From NCBI GenBank assembly GCA_002786025.1, contig NHNW01000045.1, positions 186,001 to 250,000 on the forward strand: 64,000 nucleotides of DNA, given 5' to 3'. Both the position numbers and the translations under genes were made by a program. The stretch is from Zasmidium citrigriseum. Its lineage: Eukaryota > Ascomycota > Dothideomycetes > Mycosphaerellales > Mycosphaerellaceae. Every line of letters begins with the position of its first letter. Within the stretch, counting starts at the first letter, position 1. Shown piece by piece: positions 19,563 to 30,601 of the stretch. The notes under the pieces were generated by a model that was not told the DNA's origin, did no database searches, and worked only from the letters and a program-made list of their open reading frames with translations.

Positions 19563-21077
19563 TCAAGGAGCAATGAGATCCACGACGCCCTTCTGACCCA
19601 TGCTGACTTCGACCCATCCTCCTTGCTCAACTCTGACGATCTTACCGTCAACGCAAACTCGCCGCCAGCGTGCATCCTCTTCATGGAACTCGATTCTGAG
19701 CCCTTCAATTTCTTCGTATCCGACTCTCTCATCTTCAACATGCTGGCCATTCTGGTAGGCCTTCGTCATGATCCCCATGGCTTCATTGCCATCGACCGGT
19801 CCAAAATGTACCAGCCGTAGCTTTCCGTCCAGGGGTTTCGAGGACGGGCTGATCGTAAAGCCTTTCTCCAGCTGGCCGACGAGCGTTGCCAGAACGTAGC
19901 TGTGCTGACCTTGTCGTATCTCTTCCCAAGTATCTTGCACGGGCCGCCGTATTGTGACTCTTCCTTTGTAAATGTGTGGTGGCGATCCGTCGCTTGGAAA
20001 CAGCGCCTCTTTGGCAGCCATCTTGAAGCGTTCAACGCCGAATTTGCGATATTCGGCCGTATCACTGTCAGCTACTAAGCCAGCGTGTAGTCCCCATGAG
20101 CAGACCACAGCTCCATAAGCGGTCTGAACACCATTCGCGATGTGTAGTGGCCGCTCTTGCCGTGCTTCGTCGAAAAGGAACCTTGCACCAGGCGAGAACT
20201 TAGCTACGAACACCGGCAGCTCTCGAGGCTCTCCGCACATCCAAGATCTGATACCCAAGGTGTTGTCTGCGGCAATACCGGAACTATGTGCCAATGCGTT
20301 ACCCGTCCCAAGGGGCAGGACGGAAAGATGTGGTTTCTTGTAGTCTTTGCTTCGTTCGCCACAGAGCAGGACATTGATCGTGTCAACGACGCCTCCATCT
20401 CCGCTCATCAAGAACAAGGACTGTTTGACGCCCAAGTTCGCTCGTGGCAAAATCATGTCACGTACCAATTCAGTGATGCTCGATTCTGAAGTCGTGGTGT
20501 GGAGGACGTAGTCCTTACCCTCAACGATCTGGCATTGCTCGAACATCGGTTTCAAGGCCTGATCATATACCGCCCGTGCAAGACCCGTGCCAGAGCCAGT
20601 CGATAGGATGACGTAGAAGTTGGGCTGGATTGCATTGTGTGTCTGTCTGTACTCCCAACATGATCGGCCAGAAGGTAGGCTGTGATCATTGATGAGCAAA
20701 GAGGGAGGATTGGTCAGAACGTAGGACCTGAACAATATGGGTGAAGCAGTCGGATCCTGCTCGGCTGCTGGATTTGATTCGATGTACAGAAAGTCGTAGT
20801 CGTCTTGAGTGCCCTTTTTGCCAGCGATAACGAGGATGTTCTTGGCGGGTATCTTTTCCCAGTGTGAGGTGGGGTCTGATGAGCGAGGACGCGTGTCAGT
20901 TGGTACTTGCTTCAAGAGTCTGAAAGGCTTTAAAAGCCATAACGTACAGACTTTGTATCCTTCTGTCCACGCAAACCCAGTTTCTTCGTCACTGTCGCCT
21001 CGCTTGTAGTAGAAAGTGGCCGGTCGTCCATCGATCTTGCCCTCGGTGTGAGCTGGAGAGGAGAGGTCGGCGCCCAT
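19563..21077 (-). CDS. Diacylglycerol/sphingoid-base kinase domain protein
   Basis: A 480-aa lipid kinase of the DAGK catalytic superfamily, which includes sphingoid long-chain-base kinases (LCB4/5). Exons are 21077-20948 and 20875-19563. The intron (20947-20876, GTACGT donor, CTGAC branch-like site, CATCAG acceptor) is 72 nt and stop-free, so reading through it also stays open; the spliced form reads GYKVYPTSHWEK. Motifs are a glycine-rich LSTGSGTGLA (about 135), SGDGG (201-205) and PLGTGNALA (231-239), which form the nucleotide site. The C-terminal half is the usual beta-sandwich region. The lipid substrate cannot be told from sequence alone. The start at 21077 is preferred over an ATG at 21107, ten codons upstream. 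Confidence 0.82.
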   Translation of the reverse strand: MGADLSSPAHTEGKIDGRPATFYYKRGDSDEETGFAWTEGYKVCTLWLLKPFRLLKQVPTDTRPRSSDPTSHWEKIPAKNILVIAGKKGTQDDYDFLYIESNPAAEQDPTASPILFRSYVLTNPPSLLINDHSLPSGRSCWEYRQTHNAIQPNFYVILSTGSGTGLARAVYDQALKPMFEQCQIVEGKDYVLHTTTSESSITELVRDMILPRANLGVKQSLFLMSGDGGVVDTINVLLCGERSKDYKKPHLSVLPLGTGNALAHSSGIAADNTLGIRSWMCGEPRELPVFVAKFSPGARFLFDEARQERPLHIANGVQTAYGAVVCSWGLHAGLVADSDTAEYRKFGVERFKMAAKEALFPSDGSPPHIYKGRVTIRRPVQDTWEEIRQGQHSYVLATLVGQLEKGFTISPSSKPLDGKLRLVHFGPVDGNEAMGIMTKAYQNGQHVEDERVGYEEIEGLRIEFHEEDARWRRVCVDGKIVRVEQGGWVEVSMGQKGVVDLIAP

Positions 21078-21661
21078 TCTCACACTTTCTGCGCCGTAAG
21101 TCAGCAAGATTTGATGGCATCTTCCTCGACTCCTTCGCAGGTCTTTTCAGCATTTATAAGGCAGAGATCCCGGAGGTGAATCCGCTGGCAAGTGGCTGAT
21201 GTAACTGACCATCCCCGAGGGTCATAACTTCGGCCCCGACTCGATACCCAACACACCTTGTTTAGACTCTGAGATGCGAGCGAGAGCGAGACATTATTAC
21301 TCAAAAGACTCCGCCGTGTCCTCCGTGTTCGATTGTTGTTGAAGTCGAGTTCGAGATACGGTCGCTCCACCAATCAGCCGTTGCCAAGCGAGCTGCACGA
21401 GGTCTGGAAGGAGGAAGGCCCAGCCGGGTCCAAGGGTTCAAGGCAGGTTACGAGAGACGTCTTGCTGCTGCTGACTTATACTATCCTCGACCACGACATC
21501 GCCATTCCAAAAGGCCACCTCGTATTGAATCCCGAGAAGTGTTGAGAAGTAATACCAACGCTTCAGCACTCGAATCACGCCATCAATCGCGAGTCCGAGT
21601 ACGCCGAGCGGCGGGTCAGCTCCTGGGCAGCGTCCCGCTTGCATGAAGTAGTTGAGAAGAA
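21078..21661. other. Divergent promoter region
   Basis: It lies between the lipid kinase (minus) and the Gly-rich membrane protein (plus). Short frames overlap on both strands; a shared bidirectional promoter is the simplest reading. Confidence 0.4.
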
Positions 21662-22449
21662 ATGGAGGGCTGGGGCGTGTTCCTGATAATACTGGTCTTG
21701 CTGGTACTTCTAGGTGGCGGAGGATATGTCGCGTGAGCAGCGACCAAGCATATGCCAATGTTCCGAGCACTGATAATTTGCGCAGCTATGCACACTATCG
21801 AGCGCGCAAACTAGGCTTACCACCGCCGAATCTCAACCCTTTCGCGAAACGACGAGGCGACAATGCAACATACCGGGCGCCTGCGCCGGCACCTGGAGGC
21901 ATCAAGGGGTGGGTGACGGACAAGTGGAACTCTTTGCGCAATGGCAGAACGGCAGGGGGCGCATATGAGAGCACTGGCTACGGCGGGTCAACAAGATCTG
22001 GTGGCAGAAGGGGCTTTGGACCACTTGATCCAGACGAGGCGTGGGATGCAAGAGTCGACAACGAGGCGAGTGGATACTATGAAGAGCAAGAGCTTGGTCT
22101 CCAAGACCCAGGCCATGGCCCATACGGAGGCGGAGGATACGGTGACGTAGGAGTCGGCGGAATCGAACAAGGCCGAGGTCGAAGTCGATCAAGACAACGA
22201 GAACTCGACGAGCGATACGACGAACAAATGCACGGCGGACGCTCGAACCTGAACCCATTCGGCGAGAACGCGGAGCCCAGCAACATGAGCTTACGGAGTG
22301 TCTCGCCGCGACCGGATATGGACACTTCGTATCACGGCGGCAATCGAGGAGTGAGTGCGCACAAGAAGCAAAACAACAGCTTAGGCACGACTGGCAGCGC
22401 GGACAACAGTCCCACGGAACGGAGGAGTATGTTCACGGAAGACGTTTAG
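21662..22449 (+). CDS. Membrane-anchored Gly-rich fungal protein
   Basis: A 244-aa protein conserved in filamentous fungi, sometimes annotated acid phosphatase-like; I see no phosphatase motif. Exons are 21662-21732 and 21786-22449 (53-nt intron, GTGAGC and CGCAG, phase 2). The N-terminus MEGWGVFLIILVLLVLLGGGGYVA is a signal anchor, shown here in two parts: MEGWGVFLIILV, then LLVLLGGGGYVA. It is followed by AHYRARKLGLPPP and LNPF. A conserved block, GPLDPDEAWDARV, lies near residues 118-130. The C-terminal half is low complexity, rich in Gly, Arg, Ser and Asp, probably disordered and cytosolic. Function unknown. Confidence 0.75.
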
Positions 22450-22978
22450 ATGTGTTACGATGGGCTTTTGAAGAGACAGAGCACTGGCGTTTGGCGCATG
22501 CAAACTGGATACCGGGAGCTGTGTCTGTACAGATTGTTTGTATACCTACATCGTTCTGAAAGCGCCAACAATTGCCATACAAGGTGCAGACTGGTACAAC
22601 TGTTCTGTATGCCTGCTACTGCTGCCAATAAACGTGGCTTGGTTGGAGCTAAATTTGGCTCACGGCAAGTGGAACCGCGGCCAGCACCTTCTTTCCACCA
22701 CACGCCTCCTTTCTGTATCACTTCGCTTGCACATCGTTACCATCTATTTGCATACGCCAACCGCTTGGCCCCAAAATGGCTCTTTTCGCTGCATCCGCCC
22801 AGTGGGAGGACGACGAGGTTGCTCGTGCGTGTGCATGGAGGCCGCCGTGCGGCTGAGAGAGGCCCACACGCCCACCAGGGCCACCACCATTTAGCCGGCA
22901 TGCAAATCATTGTCGATAAGATGCCTCGAAGCGCCCAGCCTCAGACGTCTGGTTATTTGACCCTCGACGCTTTTCCAG
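22450..22978. other. Intergenic region before the NLR-like gene
   Basis: It holds the 3' region of the Gly-rich protein gene and the promoter of the NLR-like gene. A plus-strand frame runs through it but lacks any domain, and I do not call it. Confidence 0.35.
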
Positions 22979-25900
22979 ATGGCGTCGTCTGCGGTCGACA
23001 AACCGAACACCATGACTTCTTTCTCGGCGGAAGACGATCTCGAGAAAGTGTGGGATGAGGTAATCATCAAGTGCAACAAGATCACTAAATGGGACCTGAA
23101 CGAGAAGGGCAACGTCACCATCGACCAGATTCTCTCCAAAATCAATCAGCCGAAGAACCCAAAGCCCGAGGTCAAGGATAAGGCCAAAAAAGTCTTCAAC
23201 AATGCCCTGGTCTGCGTGCAGAGATTTGGATGTTTGATTGCACAGAGCGCCAACGTGGTTTTTGGACCGAGCCAGCAATGTTTCAATGCCATTTCCTTCG
23301 TCATCAACGCGGTCCAGGACTACGATGCGGTCTTCAATAATCTTACCGTACTCATGGAGAGGGTGTCGACTTTCCTCGAAAGACTAAGGGTGTTTCTGGA
23401 CGACACGGAGGCCGAGATCAAGCTGGACAAGCGACTTCGGCGGGCTGTCTACGACGTTCTGGATCACTTCATCACCATCATGGGTCTTGCTCATCGACTG
23501 ACTCGCGGATGGAAAGGAAAGTTGAAGCTTGCTGCAAAGATCGGCGCGTTTGGTGAAGATGATGGCGTGAGAGATGCCATGGCGAGACTGGAGACCCTGA
23601 TTTCGAACGAAACCGACATGGAGATCTCGGTCATTGCAAAGGACTTGAGCGAGGCCGCTAAGAACATTCGTGGAATGGACAAGAAACTGGACCAGATCGC
23701 AGATGCCCAGGAGAAGACCAACCGGGATGTTGGTCATCTTGTAACCGCTGAACAGCGCCGAGCTGCAGACGAAGAAGAGAAGAAACGTTTGGGCAAAATC
23801 CGAGAAGTTCTGAACATCGATGCCACCAAGCGACCCTGGGTTGATAGGCAAGATGAGCTCCAAGACAAGCACATTGAAGGCACTGGAGACTGGCTGTTGA
23901 AGTACCGTTCATTCTCGAGATGGTCGAACCCGAACGAGCTCAGCACCAAAGTCCTCACAATTAAGGCAAACGAGGGATATGGGAAGAGCCATCTTTGCAG
24001 CATCGTCATCAGCCATCTGCAAGAGAAGCATCGCGAGGATCCTCGCGTGGTCGTGGCATACTACTACTTTCAAAGAGACGTGCAGGACAAGAACCCCGTC
24101 AACAAGGCCATGAAAACTATTATCTATCAGCTGGTATCTGCGTCCACATCAGTCGCGCGGGAGTACGCCAAATTAGTGCACAAGGCATGCGAACGCAAAA
24201 CTGACTTTGGCAAGACGACATACCTTTGGGAGCGACTGATTGCGGATTTGTGCAAAAGTCTGGACGCGACTTTCTTCATTTTGCTCGATGGTGTCGATGA
24301 AGATGAGGTCGAGCCACTCGCTAACATTGTCAGCCAGGTGCTCTCAGCACAAGAAGATTCGCAACTCAAGATTCGCCTCTTCATGACCGGCCGGCCCAAC
24401 GGGCTCGACAGTCTAGCTCGCCATGTTTCTCACGAGGTGGGAAGCGAGATCCCGGAGATCACTATCGCTCGCGCACAGCCATCACTGAATCAAAGTGACA
24501 TCATGCTGTATGCGGAACAGCGACTGAACGACATGGACATCTTCAAATACGACGACAAAGAAAATGCCAATCTGGAGGGGCGCCGAACCAAAGTCGTTGA
24601 TTTGAAAGAGCGTGCAAGAAATGAGCTCGGCGAGGGCGTTCAAGGGGACTACTTTGCCCTCGACATGAAGCTGAATGAGCTCAGCCAAAGTCGCACGTTT
24701 CGTGATGTTGAGGAGACTCTGAGTCTCGCTCAGGAAGACAGGTCTCAGGCTATTGCTCGGGAGATCAACCAGCTCAACGAGAATTTGCGTGAAGACGAGA
24801 TACAAGAGGTCAATACCTTGCTCGCGTGGCAGAGTGTCTGCTATCAAAATTTCTCCGTGGACCAGTTTGAGGCAGTACTGAGACTAGAGGCAGACGACTG
24901 GTCCCTCGTGTCTTTGGCCAAACAGATCAGCGATCGCTACTCCTCACTGTTCGACGTCTCTGATGGGAAGAAGCCAGAAGAAAAGATCGTCACACTCAAG
25001 TCCTACGACATCAAAGAGTACTTGCGAGAAAAAGACGAAACGCCTTCCTCTCGATACAACGTCAGTCGTCGACCGGACACCGCACTTTCAGAAGGCGAGG
25101 TCACACTTGTGAAGAGGATCTTGAAGACGCACTTTCTCAACATCTTCGGTGCTGACGACATGTACGAAAAATTCGGGTTTGATGACTTCTTTGAATCGAA
25201 AGTAACTAATCAAGCCTCTCGCATCCGGTTGGTGGCAGATTTCGAAAACCATACCAGAGTCGCACAGGCTTGTTTGACAGTCACTTGTGACCACCCGGAC
25301 GAAGATGCCTATCGGAGCCTGCGTAGCTATTCTTTCGACTGGTTCGCCTTCCATCTGGGGTTCCTGCGTTTCTCTCTGGAAGACATAGACACGCCGACAA
25401 AGCAAGACATTGGCCGAAAGCTCGTTCGCATGCTACGCGACGAAAGACTCATCAGCACCTGGTGGACAGAGTCTTCGATGTTGATCCAACAATGGGCATA
25501 CGAAAAATGGTGCATCGATGTCGTGGGGTCGTGGCTGAGGGACCCTATCGTCCAAAAAAGTTGCTCCGATACGCCCTCCGAGCGTCAATGGGTTGCACAG
25601 ACAACGGGGACGACGGCAGATCTTGACTCTCCTATTAGGCTCTTGGAGACTGTGGCTCAGTACGTAGCACGGCAATGGTTTGCGCGAGAGCCTGGAAGAT
25701 GGTATGATGCCTTTGTCTTCCTTCGTGGATATCTCAGTCTCGTATGTGCGCCTTGATATTCACAATCCTGTTCTTCACTAACATTCATCTTAGCTAGAGC
25801 GCAAGGAACCGGACTACTGGACTGATCCGACCGCTGAGGATGCTGGTGTCGTCGAAGCATGGGCCCGGGAAGCTGTTCCGGGTGTTGAGGAAGTAGCTCG

Positions 25901-27869
25901 TCACCGTTGTCTGGCCGAGACCTTTTACGGGATTGATTGCTTCAAAGAGTCTATCGTTAGATTTCGGGAGGCCTTGCAAATCACACCCAAGGAACCGATA
26001 CCAGATCATTGGAGGATAGTATTTGGACTTGCACGAGCCCTTGGAATGAACAGAGAGCACAAGGAGGCAGTACAGACCCTCGAGAAGCTCATCGATGATA
26101 ATCCAGACCTTCATACAGAGGACCAGGAGTTTGAGGATGCTTATTGGGACCAGATGCTTGATCTGATCGGCGAATGGAACATCGAGTTGAACAAATTTGC
26201 TGCTGCGGAGCTAACATACCAGAAGATGCTCGACGAATGCAAGACTAAGCTAAGATTCGAATTCTTCGGGAAGAACGCAGCTCTGATGATGACAAAAGTG
26301 CTGAACCTGCAATCCAAGCACCAGGAAACGATTGACCTTTTGCTTGACCTGGAGAGTCGAGTAGACGCGGATAGAGGGAATCGGCTCTCTGCTTTACTCC
26401 ACTTCTACGCAGGCACCGATGAGCTACACCACCGCATCTTCACGGCCGCTCATAATGTCGACCAATGGCGAGACTTAACAGAGAAGTACCATGTCGTTGT
26501 AGACTCTCTTCGTTCAAACGACTTGGAGTTCGGTGCTTACATGCATTTGCGATACTGGCTGGGGTTGTTGCTGTGGGCCCAACCAACTCGTGAAGAGAAC
26601 GAGGCTGCCCTGGATATGTGGGAAGAGGACTTGAATGCAGAGGTGCCAGAAAGCGCGGATGACAGCAACCTGGTGAACTGGGCCCGAACCATGATGGCAC
26701 CAAGGCTCGCAGTTGCACTCCTTGATTCCGCGAAACACGTTGGGTTGAGCACACCCTTGAGTCCGGCTGCTGAGGAGTACGCCACTCGATTGGAGAAGTT
26801 GACGCATGGCGATCCGGACTACGTTCGCGGCACGTTCGACGATGTTCGCATCACACTTGCTCGGCTCCATCATCTTGCTGGCGATGATGGAGGGGCGAAA
26901 GATATCGTGCGTGATTTATTGCGAACCGGGATACAGATCTTTGAAGAGCAGGATTTTGAGGATTGTAAGGACGGGCTGTATCGAATCGCTGTCGTGCTGC
27001 AGGCGATGGATGACGATGTCAATGCGATTGCGGCCTGGCGATGCTTCAAACCGAAATCGCGGGATGGCAGCGATGATAGTAGCAGCAGTAGCAGCGAGGA
27101 TGGACGAAGTAGCGTAGGCAAAGTGGATAAAGAGACGGCCAGTGTGAGTGCTACTCAAAGTGTCGCAGACGAGAGGGAAGGGCAGGGAGATGAGCAGGCT
27201 GCAGCAGGCGCAGAGCGAGATGGCGACTCAGACTTTGTCGCAGATGACCTGAACCACAAGGAACAAGAAAGTGGCGGCCACGAAGGTCTGACAGACAGCG
27301 AGCAAGAGAAACCGCCAGAGACAGACCCCCAGGACTTAGATCAGGTTGAAAAGGAGGGCTCTAACCAAGAAACCCTTCCAGAAGACTTGAACGACGATCC
27401 AGCACAAGCAGATAAAAGCTCCATCCATACCCTCGACGACGACATTCCGGACGGTATCCTCGACAACCACTGCATCGGCATGTGCGGCACCACCTGGACC
27501 TACGTCGACAACCTCTACTCCTGCAAAGACTGCCTCGACTTCCAGTTTGAAGCGAACTGCTACGAAAAACTGCAGAACGGGACTCTCAACCCCACAATCT
27601 GCAACAAGAACCATACTTTCATTCACATTCCGCCTTTTGACAAGGAGAAGTGGCTTGCTTTGGCGGAGGATGAGATGTGGGTTGGTGAGGAGGTCGTGAA
27701 GATTAAGGATTGGCTTGAGGGGATCAAGAGGGAGTGGCAGTTGGATGAGGAGAGTTTGAGGGCGAGGGAGAAGAAGATGTCGGCGGCGAAGAAGATCCAG
27801 ATGGCTTGGAGAGTGTGGAAAGCGATGCGGCGAGACGGGACTGCTTCTTCAGCTGCTGCAGATGGATAG
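22979..27869 (+). CDS. NLR-like STAND NTPase: Goodbye, NTPase, TPR-like, ZZ finger, IQ
   Basis: A 1612-aa protein from exons 22979-25741 and 25794-27869 (52-nt intron, GTATGT and CTTAG, phase 0). Residues about 20-150 look like a fungal STAND N-terminal Goodbye domain; a helical, coiled-coil-prone linker runs to about 280. The NTPase domain has ANEGYGKS (about 330-337) as Walker A, lacking the usual first Gly, and FFILLDGVDE (Walker B Asp about 437). Residues about 930-1360 are helical with TPR-like repeats. An acidic Ser/Glu/Asp-rich stretch (about 1370-1470) is followed by a ZZ-like zinc finger from Cys1481 (C-x3-C, C-x2-C and further Cys/His) and an IQ-like motif KKIQMAWRVWKAMR near 1590. 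By family logic it is an intracellular sensor, as in fungal heterokaryon incompatibility. Its ligand is unknown. Confidence 0.85.
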
Positions 27870-27965
27870 CTGTGTTCCAGACTGCTGTTGCCCCGATTAA
27901 TCAAGCCCGACTGGCGACGCCATGATCGCTGATGACGGGCGAAGGAAGTCTTCATTAGACGATGG

Positions 27966-28175
27966 TCTCGCCTTTGAATAAGGCGAGAAGGGCTGTAATG
28001 CCGAAAGATGAGATGTGAGGAAGGGACGAGGTTGTGAAGTCAAAAACTGGATCGAAGGGTATGAGCAGGGGTTGCAGCGCGACGTGGAGGGTTTGAGGTC
28101 GAGGAAGCAGATGATGTCGACGGAGAAAGTTCAGATGGCTTGGAGCGTCTATAAGACGTTGTGGTTGGGGAGGAG
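27966..28175 (+). pseudogene. Decayed partial copy of the NLR-like gene 3' end
   Basis: About 210 bases align by eye with 27626-27835, the last coding part of the preceding gene: CCTTT(T)GA.AAGG, GATGAGATGTG, GAGGT(C/T)GTGAAG, a GAGGG(C)TTTGAGG block, and CAGATGGCTTGGAG in the IQ motif. In this copy GATGAGATGTGG has become GATGAGATGTGA, an in-frame stop, and small indels break the frame. It is untranslated as it stands, and probably a relic of a tandem duplication or of a lost paralogue. Confidence 0.75.
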
Positions 28176-28453
28176 TCAATGATTTTCGAGATTCTTGAGA
28201 ACACGATCCTTCAAGGTGGCAATGCAACAATTCTTGGGGGCTTCTGGAGAAACCGTGCCAACTTGGGGCTCGTACTTCAGCCTTTGCGGCCTTGAGACTG
28301 TTCTAGACCGCAGTATTCGCGGCGAATCACCTTTGGCTCTCGACGCCACGATCGACGCCGCAGAGCCGCCTACTCTGGCTTGTTGCTTTTCAGCCGTACC
28401 TCTGGAGACCGCATCAATCAACACAGTTAGCATATCTCTATCGCGGCTCGAAC

Positions 28454-30319
28454 ATGTGGCTCTTAAACGTCCGTACCCTCGCATTGGAGTACTTTAATGG
28501 ACCGGAGAACGTGAGATACGCCATCCTCTCTCACACTTGGGGGCAGGAAGAGGTCACCTTCCAGGAAATCAAAGACGGCTCGGGCCTTGATAAGAAGGGA
28601 TATCAGAAAATCGTCAAGACCTGCCAGCAAGCTCTCAAGGATGGCTTTGGTTTTGCCTGGATCGACACTTGTTGCATCAACAAGGAGAGCAGTGCCGAGC
28701 TCACAGAGTCTATCAATTCGATGTGGCAGTGGTATTGTTACGCAGAAGTCTGCTATGCTTACTTGTCAGACGTCGAGTCCATCTCTGGTGAGTTGAGCGA
28801 TGAGAATCATCCGGACTTTGCCCGTGACGGTGCAGTGATTGATGCGAACGGCCATGGTGGACTTTCTCAAAGCAGATGGTTCACTCGAGGGTGGACGCTG
28901 CAAGAGCTCATCGGTAAGGTCCCAACCCCCCAACAATGTCCAAGCTCGTCCTTTCCTCATCAGTGCTAATCTTCACTCGTAGCTCCATCGGACTTGATTT
29001 TCTTCGACGCAGCCTGGTGTCCACTAGGCAAGAAGGCAAAAATGTTACGAACGCTGTCGCAAATAACCAGGATCGACGCCCCAGTACTACAATCTCGAGG
29101 AAAGCTTTCGAACTATGTTATCGCCAGGAAGATGTCCTGGGCCGCTGAACGAACAACGACCAGGCTGGAAGACCGTGCTTACTCACTCTTCGGAATTTTC
29201 GGCGTGAACATGCCTCTTTTGTATGGAGAGGGCGCAAGGGCATTCATCAGGCTCCAGGAAGAGATCGTTAGGACGTCGACCGATCATAGCATATTCGCCT
29301 GGAGCAATTCCTTCTTTCGTTCGCGGGATTTCATGGGTAAAACAAGGGATCTGATATTCGCTTCATCTCCCCGTAACTTCGCCAACTGCGGAAGGATGGT
29401 TGGCTGGACGACCAACCTGTTTGATGAAGACTATCGCCTGACGAACCGTGGTATCGCGTTCGAGGGCCTCCTCTTCTTTGAGACGAAAGAAGATTCTTTC
29501 GCGTTCCTGAACTGTCGGTATGAAGATAACTTCAGGGGCGCAATTGCTCTGCGTCTAAGCAACAGAGACGAGGACACGACAACGATCGAGTCTCACCTCA
29601 AAAAAGTCCGCGGTAGAAACGATTTCTGGATCAAGAACTTGCGTGAGCGATTCATCGTCTATAGTCCAGATCGAGAGGCGCGGAAGTCAAGTCGAAAGTT
29701 CACACTCCTCAGGTATCGTCCACCCAGGCAGAATGGCGAGAGGTTCAAGCCAGAAATGTTCGGTTACGAGCTGCCAAAGTTTTGGCTGGTCATCTCGTCG
29801 TCAAGTTCGGAGAGATTCGAAATCGTGGACTCTTACCCGAAGGCCCTTTGGAATCATTCGACAGCGGTCATGTGCCCTCCCATCTCGCTGGAGGACGATC
29901 CCTCGGCTCGTTGGCGATCTGGCCTAGGAGACGTGTCGGTCCTGATTGAGACTACACGATCCAAGACCAGATTTTACCTCACGTTTGTGGCTGAAGAGCT
30001 AGCATCTAAAGGCAGAAGCTCAGTGATCTCTGCACATCCCCAACGAGACAATAGATTCGTGTGTGCCAAAGCCACTGGTGGGAAAGCATACATTGATACA
30101 GAAGCTCCTGTGCCTGGAGTATCGGCAACATGCGCGCCCCCGAAAGAAATTTATGGTGATGTAGTATGTGTGATCACGATAACAATAGGGGATGAAAGGG
30201 CCAACAGCAGCACAACAGATCGCAAGTCCACGAAAAGAGTCTCTGACCCCTTCAAGAGGCGCGGGGCAACGCGAGACGAAGTTCAGGATCTGAACCTACT
30301 GTTCGAAAGGACGGAGTAG
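28454..30319 (+). CDS. HET-domain (heterokaryon incompatibility) protein
   Basis: A 598-aa protein. Exons are 28454-28913 and 28983-30319 (69-nt intron, GTAAGG and CGTAG, phase 1). All three HET blocks are clear: YAILSHTWGQEEVTF (about 22-36), FAWIDTCCINK (about 72-82) with SINSMWQWY and CYAYLSDV, and SRWFTRGWTLQELIAP (about 141-156, split by the intron). RAYSLFGIFGVNMPLLYGEG, a typical downstream element, follows near 235. The C-terminal 340 residues are diverged and carry no domain I recognise. HET domains trigger programmed cell death on non-self recognition. It lies 0.58 kb downstream of the NLR-like gene on the same strand, which suggests, but does not prove, a sensor-executor relationship. 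Confidence 0.9.
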
Positions 30320-30601
30320 CTCCGTCAGCAATACGCATCCCTTCAAACAGCGACCTGCAGAGTGAATCGAAGTTCAGATCTAGCTCCAATGTTCGAAGGA
30401 GCATAGCAGGCCTGTCGGCCAGACTGACGACTGAAGACCGGAATGGTCGTGAAAGCCACAAATGATCTCTCTACACTGTTTCTTCAAGTCTTCGATCGAT
30501 TCAACAAGGCCACTCGCTACGCTCGGCTCAGGGGAAACACCAGGGCATTGCCCTCACCACACACCTTTGAGAGCACAGAATCCAAATACAGGAACTCATC
30601 C

